Part shown: positions 59,252 through 64,000 of the stretch, piece after piece
Layout of the letters: every line of letters starts with the position of its first letter
Position numbering within the stretch: position 1 is the first letter of the stretch
Source of the DNA: Pseudoalteromonas rubra
Lineage (GTDB): Bacteria > Pseudomonadota > Gammaproteobacteria > Enterobacterales > Alteromonadaceae
DNA length: 64,000 bases
Direction: 5' to 3'
NCBI RefSeq assembly: GCF_005886805.2
Contig: NZ_CP045429.1
Span: 3,566,501-3,630,500, forward strand
Made by a program: the position numbers and the translations under genes
The notes under the pieces: generated by a model
What the model was told of the DNA's origin: nothing
The model's input: only the letters and a program-made list of their open reading frames with translations
Databases searched by the model: none

Positions 59252-60505
59252 ATGACTCATTCATCCAGCACAATGCGGACCCTGCTCAGCAACACGTCGT
59301 ACCTGATTGGTGCAGAAGTGGTTGCCAAGGCTTCGCGGCTGATCAGCATCATGGCCATGGCAGCCTGCTTGTCTGCGACCGAATATGGTACAGCCATGCT
59401 TGCGCTGACACTGCATGAAGTGCTGAGACTACTGCTTCGCTCAGGCGCGGGGGCACAGGTGATCCGTGCCAGCGATGATGAATTGCCCGCATTTTTAAAA
59501 AATGGGTTATTACTTCAGTGGCTGCTTTGTGGCGCTTTGTGTGTGGTGCAAATACTTGTTGCACTGGCGAGTACTTGGATATTTCCTGGCCAGGACATGA
59601 CGCACCTGGTCGCCCTGATGGCCCTGACTTACCTGGTCTTCCCGTTGGTGTGTAATCAGGTCTTTCTGATGCAACGCCGAAACCAGATGGGTTTGTTTGG
59701 CCTGATCAGCAGCGTCTGTATCATCACCGAAAACCTCGCCCTGGCCGCTGCACTTTATCTTGATGCAGGCCTGCTGGCCGTCGTGGTTGGTAAATGGGCA
59801 TTCACGTTACTGTGGCTTGGCTGCTTTGCCTTCATGCAGTCTTCGCCCCTGGCTGGCGCCTACAGTCGGGCCGTTTTTTCCCGGCTGCTGCGGGCATCAA
59901 CGCAACTGGCTGGCAGTGAGATCCTGCGCTCACTGCGTGTCAACATGGACATGTTTGTGGCGGCTCGCCTGCTAACCCCAGAGCTGTTCGGTTTATATAG
60001 TTTTGCTAAAAGTGTGGGCGTCGGGCTGGCCATATCCGTGGCCCAAGCCTACACCACCGCGCTCTACCCGTTTGTCTGCAAACTAAAAAATACAGGCAGC
60101 TTTGAGCGCAGACATCGTCACCTGTTGCTGGCCATCACAGCTTCTGTCTCTGTCATTTTCATTGTTCAGGCGTTACTGGTGCCCTGGTACGTGCCGCTGT
60201 TATTCAGCAACAACTGGCAGGGCAGCTTTACCACCAGCGCACTGCTGTGCCTGATAGCGACAACGACCGTGTGGGTAGATAGCTACGCAGTGATGCTTCG
60301 CGCTAATGGTCGTTATGCACGAGAGTGCCAGCTTAACGCATATTGTTTACTGATTTCTCTGGCAGGGCTGTTAATGATACAGCCAGGTCAACCCGTTTTA
60401 CTTGCTGCTGTTTTGGTCAGTTGCAGTGCTTTGTGGCTGCTCTTTCCGGCGGCAGACATTGCGCTGAAACACTTCCACGTCAGCGCAGCAAAATCTTCTT
60501 CATGA
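59252..60505 (+). CDS. Lipid-linked oligosaccharide flippase (Wzx-type)
   Basis: A 417-residue protein with about twelve membrane segments and the pattern of the polysaccharide biosynthesis (MATE/MOP) flippases: NTSYLIGAEVVAKASRLISIMAMAACLS at the start, a GAGAQVIRASDDEL region after helix 2, and SEILRSLRVNMDMFVAARLLTPELFGLYSFAKSVG in the middle. It should move the undecaprenyl-linked repeat unit across the inner membrane for polymerisation. It is the first gene of a unit with the GT2 gene that starts 13 bp later. Confidence 0.87.
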   Translation: MTHSSSTMRTLLSNTSYLIGAEVVAKASRLISIMAMAACLSATEYGTAMLALTLHEVLRLLLRSGAGAQVIRASDDELPAFLKNGLLLQWLLCGALCVVQILVALASTWIFPGQDMTHLVALMALTYLVFPLVCNQVFLMQRRNQMGLFGLISSVCIITENLALAAALYLDAGLLAVVVGKWAFTLLWLGCFAFMQSSPLAGAYSRAVFSRLLRASTQLAGSEILRSLRVNMDMFVAARLLTPELFGLYSFAKSVGVGLAISVAQAYTTALYPFVCKLKNTGSFERRHRHLLLAITASVSVIFIVQALLVPWYVPLLFSNNWQGSFTTSALLCLIATTTVWVDSYAVMLRANGRYARECQLNAYCLLISLAGLLMIQPGQPVLLAAVLVSCSALWLLFPAADIALKHFHVSAAKSSS

Positions 60506-60518
60506 TCCGGAGCCCATT

Positions 60519-61541
60519 ATGACTAACTATGTAATTAACTCAAAACCCGTTGTCAGTATCATCATCCCTATGTACAACGTTGAAAAGTATATCGATAAAT
60601 GTATCTGCTCGGTACTTAACCAGACCTATCAGAATTTTGAAGTGATCTGTGTTGATGATGGCTGCAGTGACAACACACTCAGCTATCTTAGGGACTATAA
60701 AGATCATCGCATCAATATCATTCGTCAGCAAAATCGCGGCTTATCCGGGGCCCGTAATACCGGGATCCGTAATGCACGAGGCGTTTATATCGCCTTGCTG
60801 GATGCCGACGATTATTGGGCGGTTGATAAGCTCGAAAAACACATTGCGCACCTAAATCGGAACCCTCAGGTTGATGTCAGCTACTGTCCTTCGCTGTTTG
60901 TCGATGATGACAATAAACAACTGGGCATTGGCCAGTTTCCCAAGTTGAACAACATAGATGCCAAGACCATTTTTTGTCGTAACCCCGTTGGTAATGGCTC
61001 TGCACCGGTGATCCGTGCCTCTGCGCTGGAAAAAGTGGCGTTTCACGATGAGACCCGCAGCTGGAGACAGTACTTTGATGAAAACCTGAGACAGTCTGAA
61101 GACATTGAGATGTGGCTGCGCCTGGCACTATACACTCAGGCCACCTTCGCCGGGATCCCTGAGGCGTTGACTTATTATCGCGTCAACGCCAGTGGCCTGT
61201 CAGCCAACTTGCAAAAGCAATATCAGAGCTGGGAAACGGCGGTCAATAAGCATCGCCGTAGCCATGCGCAGTTTTTCAGACAATGTGGGTCGCTTGCGCG
61301 CGCTTATCAGCTCAGATACCTGAGTCGTCGTGCCGTGCAGTCGCGTAACACATCAGCCGCAATAAAGCTGATACATCAGGCGTTATTCACAGATATTCGT
61401 ATTCTGTTCGAAGAGCCTGGCCGCACAGCACTCACCTGGTGTTGTGCCCTGACCAGTCTGTTGCCAAAATCGCTGTACGATCGAGCAGAAAAACTGGCGA
61501 TGCGCACTGTGGGCCAGTCGAATAAACACCCTGCGGGCTAA
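60519..61541 (+). CDS. Family 2 glycosyltransferase
   Basis: A 340-residue GT2 enzyme: VVSIIIPMYNVEKYIDKCIC at the start, CVDDGCSDNT, the RGLSGARNTGIRNARG nucleotide-sugar stretch and the metal-binding DADD (IALLDADDYW). The acidic WLRLALY-type acceptor region (EDIEMWLRLAL) follows. A helical C-terminus may touch the membrane. It is cotranscribed with the flippase and ends at a terminator. It should add one sugar of the repeat unit. Confidence 0.92.
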   Translation: MTNYVINSKPVVSIIIPMYNVEKYIDKCICSVLNQTYQNFEVICVDDGCSDNTLSYLRDYKDHRINIIRQQNRGLSGARNTGIRNARGVYIALLDADDYWAVDKLEKHIAHLNRNPQVDVSYCPSLFVDDDNKQLGIGQFPKLNNIDAKTIFCRNPVGNGSAPVIRASALEKVAFHDETRSWRQYFDENLRQSEDIEMWLRLALYTQATFAGIPEALTYYRVNASGLSANLQKQYQSWETAVNKHRRSHAQFFRQCGSLARAYQLRYLSRRAVQSRNTSAAIKLIHQALFTDIRILFEEPGRTALTWCCALTSLLPKSLYDRAEKLAMRTVGQSNKHPAG

Positions 61542-61619
61542 TCCTTCGCTCCCGGGCCAAAATGATCATCTGCTTGTCGTAGCAACAAACAGGTGATCCA
61601 CCTCGCTCCTAAGGCCCTT

Positions 61620-61645
61620 AAGCCAGCTTTTGCTGGCTTCTTTTC
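61620..61645 (+). terminator. Rho-independent terminator after the GT2 gene
   Basis: AAGCCAGC and GCTGGCTT form a perfect 8-bp stem with a TTTT loop, followed by CTTTTC. It ends the flippase/GT2 unit, so the following export genes need their own promoter. Confidence 0.85.
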
Positions 61646-61659
61646 ATTTTGAAACTGCT

Positions 61660-61673
61660 TTGCAAAATACAAA
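61660..61673 (+). promoter_or_regulatory. TTGCAAA-type element, partial match
   Basis: TTGCAAAATACAAA keeps the TTGCAAA part of the element but has AC for GC after the spacer. It lies 63-76 bp upstream of the -24/-12 sequence of the export operon, the spacing seen elsewhere in the locus. Confidence 0.4.
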
Positions 61674-61735
61674 AAACCACGCAAAAATCCGCCCCAAAAA
61701 AACTTAAACATTTGATTATTATAAATTTTAAAAGT

Positions 61736-61751
61736 TGGCTCAAATTATGCT
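61736..61751 (+). promoter_or_regulatory. Sigma-54 (-24/-12) promoter candidate for the export operon
   Basis: The sequence TGGCTCAAATTATGCT has the -24 TGGC and the -12 TGC with correct spacing. It lies 50 bp before the Wza-like start codon. Confidence 0.68.
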
Positions 61752-61800
61752 CCTCTCTTATTAAGACCACTTTGAGAGACAGACCTCCAAGGAGCACATT

Positions 61801-63069
61801 ATGAGACCAGCCACTTCAATCACAGCCCTGATGACCCGCACTTGTGCGCTCGTACTGTGTGTGCTTGGTACAGGATGCACACTCAGCCCGGACTATAATG
61901 ACGAGGACTTCTACGGCATGCCGCATGCGGTTGGCACGCAATTCGGTCAGTCTAACTCCGTGTTTGCCTCTCGCCTGACCTGCACCGACGCGGACAACTT
62001 TGCAGCCGCAGCGAATTATCGCATCGACCAGCCTATTCCACTTGCCGCACCAGGCCTGAATCCTTATGAATCCAGTCACCGTGGGGTATTCGGCGCTGCA
62101 CCACTGAGCCCGGGTGACCTAATCCAGGTCAGAATGGAATACGGTGAGGGCTTCAATGGTGACTATGTACTGGACAGCTCTGGCGCACTGACACTGCCCG
62201 TTATCGAGCCCATCTATGCCGCGGGCCTGACCACCAAAGCGCTGGCACAAAAAGTTGAACTGGCGCTGATCCGGGCCAAAATTTTCCGTGCTCAAACGTT
62301 AGATGTCACGGTAAAAGTAAAAACCTGGGCGGCCATTGAAGTCCCGGTGTCTGGCGCAGTGTTTTCACCGGGCCGGGTCACCATCAATGCAAAATTACCT
62401 GAGCAGTTATTAGATCAGCAAGTCGCCGCGTCAGGTGATCACTCTAAGCAGCGTCTGCTGTCTGAAGCGATACGTGCTGCTGCCGGCGTACGTCCTGATG
62501 CCAAGCTGGACCAGGTGATTCTGGTACGCCAGGGCTGGCGCATTGAAGCAGATTTGACCGGCATCATGACCGGACAGCCCGTTTCTGACCACGTACTGAT
62601 TGCCGGCGATCAGGTCATTGTACCGAGCACCGGGTGTTTTCAACCAAATCTGGTAAAACCGTCGCAAATCACGCCCAAAGGGTTTCGGGTCTTTATGTCT
62701 AACCTGATTGACTCGTCGATGAGTAACGCCAATGCGGCAATCGGTCGTTTTTCCAGTAACCTGCCATATGGCACCCGGTTATTGCAGGCCGCAATTTCAG
62801 CCAACTGTGTGGGCGGTAAAGAATACACCAATGCACCACGTCGCGTCGTACTGGTCAGCAACCACCCATTGACAGGCCAAACCCAGGTCGTCGAGCGCTC
62901 CGTAGAAGAACTGATGCGGATGTCTTATCGCGACCATGTTAACCCTTATGTCATGCCGAATGATGCGATTGCCTGCTATGATTCAGATATCACTAATTTG
63001 CGTGATATCGCAAAGACGCTGCTCGATATTGTGGCACCCTTCTCTTTGTTGAGTAAGGAGGACTCATGA
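61801..63069 (+). CDS. Wza-like outer-membrane polysaccharide export lipoprotein
   Basis: A 422-residue lipoprotein (lipobox LGTGC). The polysaccharide export (OPX) domain begins near residue 100 with LSPGDLIQVRMEYGEGFNGDYVLDSSGALTLP, followed by SLBB-like domains (IEVPVSGAVFSPGRVTIN; ILVRQGWRIEADLTGIMTG; IAGDQVIVP). The protein should form the outer-membrane channel of a Wzy-dependent exopolysaccharide system. The C-terminal 120 residues are helical and longer than in E. coli Wza. AAGGAGCAC precedes the ATG; the stop overlaps the chain-length gene (ATGA). Confidence 0.87.
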   Translation: MRPATSITALMTRTCALVLCVLGTGCTLSPDYNDEDFYGMPHAVGTQFGQSNSVFASRLTCTDADNFAAAANYRIDQPIPLAAPGLNPYESSHRGVFGAAPLSPGDLIQVRMEYGEGFNGDYVLDSSGALTLPVIEPIYAAGLTTKALAQKVELALIRAKIFRAQTLDVTVKVKTWAAIEVPVSGAVFSPGRVTINAKLPEQLLDQQVAASGDHSKQRLLSEAIRAAAGVRPDAKLDQVILVRQGWRIEADLTGIMTGQPVSDHVLIAGDQVIVPSTGCFQPNLVKPSQITPKGFRVFMSNLIDSSMSNANAAIGRFSSNLPYGTRLLQAAISANCVGGKEYTNAPRRVVLVSNHPLTGQTQVVERSVEELMRMSYRDHVNPYVMPNDAIACYDSDITNLRDIAKTLLDIVAPFSLLSKEDS

Positions 63070-64000
63070 ACACGCAACTACAAGTAACCACACCGTACTC
63101 ACGGTTCAGGGCGGCGGTTTACCGCACCCTTCACAAACCTTATCTGGTGACCTGCCTGGTCAGCTATGCTGTGATTTTGCTGCTGGTTTTCGCTTACCTG
63201 CAACAACCCGCAAAATACCGCAGCGACCTGGACATGGTGTTACCTGGCACAGGCGCAAACAGTAATGTATCGCTTGATGAAGTTGGCCAGGTCGTGTCAT
63301 CCACCAGCGCACCGTTTGGCAAGGGTTACAATCCCAGAGTGAATTACAAAGAAATGCTGATGAGTAAAAACCTGCTAGAGAATGCGGCCAACTCTATGGG
63401 CATGACAGCCAAAGCGTTTGGCCGTCCAAAAGTGCGTCTGACTGAGCAAACCTCAATCCTGAAAATTGAGATCACCGGGGCCAGCCCGCGTATCGCCGAG
63501 AAAAAAGCCTGGGCTTTATACAACGCATTGCAGGACCAGCTTGATCATCTTCGCGCCGATGAAGTCCAGCGTCGTGATGCCAGCATCAAGTCAGTATTAG
63601 ATCAGTACAGAGAGCGACTTAATCTTACCCGCAGCAACATTACCGATTTTCAGCAACGCTCTTTGCTGATCAGCCGGGATCAGCTTGACCAGCAAATGCG
63701 TACGCTGACAAACCTGAAAGAACAGGTTGCCATCGTTAAAGCCGAAATTGGCCGTGCTGAGTATTTTGTCGGCCAGCTCAGTGTCGATTTAGGCGTATCC
63801 CCTTCCATGGCGGGTCAGGCCTTTGTCCTGCAATCTGATGGTGAGTTCAGAGCCTATTTGTCTGAACTGGATAAAAGTGCCGCTCAATTAAGCGAATACC
63901 GCTCTCGCTGGGACGATGGTCATCCCATGGTAAAAGCGGAGCTGGCGCGTTTCGAGCAGTCAAAACTGGCGCTCAGAACCCGCTCGGAAGGTCTGGTCGG
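63066..64000 (+). CDS. Exopolysaccharide chain-length determinant (Wzz/GNVR type), cut by window end
   Basis: The first 311 residues of a chain-length/co-polymerase protein, open at the window end. It has a membrane segment near residues 26-45 (LVTCLVSYAVILLLVFAYL), then the periplasmic Wzz-like region with MLMSKNLLENAANSMGM, an ITGASPRIAEKKAWALYNAL stretch and long coiled-coil helices (VLDQYRERLNLTRSNITDFQ). Whether a cytoplasmic tyrosine-kinase domain follows cannot be seen. It partners the Wza-like protein, to which it is coupled by an ATGA overlap with AAGGAGG as ribosome site. Confidence 0.88.
   Translation, partial: MNTQLQVTTPYSRFRAAVYRTLHKPYLVTCLVSYAVILLLVFAYLQQPAKYRSDLDMVLPGTGANSNVSLDEVGQVVSSTSAPFGKGYNPRVNYKEMLMSKNLLENAANSMGMTAKAFGRPKVRLTEQTSILKIEITGASPRIAEKKAWALYNALQDQLDHLRADEVQRRDASIKSVLDQYRERLNLTRSNITDFQQRSLLISRDQLDQQMRTLTNLKEQVAIVKAEIGRAEYFVGQLSVDLGVSPSMAGQAFVLQSDGEFRAYLSELDKSAAQLSEYRSRWDDGHPMVKAELARFEQSKLALRTRSEGLV

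Noticed and set aside
1..64000. CRISPR arrays, tRNA/rRNA genes, insertion sequences and prophage genes
   Set aside because: No regularly spaced repeats, no cloverleaf or rRNA sequence recognised by eye, and no transposase, integrase or phage structural genes among the reading frames.

Overview
The window looks like a chromosomal stretch of a marine gammaproteobacterium of the Alteromonadales, most likely Pseudoalteromonas or a close relative. This is inference from gene content (DbpA, YkgM/YkgO-type ribosomal paralogues, CreBCD, ExeA/ExeB, MscS, RluA, class II CCA enzyme, many lipoproteins and secreted hydrolases) and from moderate GC content; no rRNA or tRNA gene is present to confirm it. 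I see no insertion sequence, prophage or CRISPR array.

Layout. 0-6 kb: the 3' part of dbpA, a Zur-controlled pair of zinc-free ribosomal protein paralogues (rpmE2-rpmJ), a lone ExbD, a periplasmic solute-binding protein, a spondin-domain lipoprotein and a serine hydrolase. 6-20 kb: an Ntn-type amide hydrolase, a large GH20 hexosaminidase, a LysR regulator divergent from chrA, mscS, a soluble multi-PAS chemoreceptor, a Kef-type antiporter and an acyltransferase. 21-32 kb: a Tat-exported beta-helix protein, a DUF2306 membrane protein, an S9 peptidase, a DUF2975/XRE pair, an outer-membrane barrel protein, the creBCD envelope-stress system and a decayed signal-peptide relic resembling the porin-like gene.

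32-36 kb holds a translationally coupled pair that I consider one of the two most interesting items: a 625-residue lipoprotein and a 565-residue exported protein whose whole architecture (beta-rich N-terminal domain, then an alpha-helical HEAT-like domain) resembles the N-terminal lipid-transfer module of vitellogenin, MTP and apolipoprotein B. 36-49 kb is ordinary accessory and housekeeping content: a GST/NTF2-like/tautomerase operon with two flanking regulators, a nitrilase-family enzyme, an AlkB-like oxygenase, rluA, an M20 amidohydrolase, an HD-GYP protein, exeA-exeB, cca, and an esterase/beta-propeller pair.

49.7-64 kb is an exopolysaccharide locus: two GT2 glycosyltransferases, a polysaccharide pyruvyl transferase, an initiating sugar transferase, a WecG-type transferase with a decayed sugar-transferase domain fused in front, another glycosyltransferase, a flippase, a Wza-like export lipoprotein, a chain-length protein (cut by the window end), and a LruC/DUF4114 protein plus lipoprotein that may be matrix components. 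In its middle sits a sigma-54 response regulator. By eye, every transcription unit of the locus except the regulator has a -24/-12 (sigma-54) promoter-like sequence. All have, about 60-175 bp upstream, copies of a recurring element close to TTGCAAA-N2-GCRAT. I propose that this is the regulator's enhancer site and that the locus is one sigma-54 regulon.
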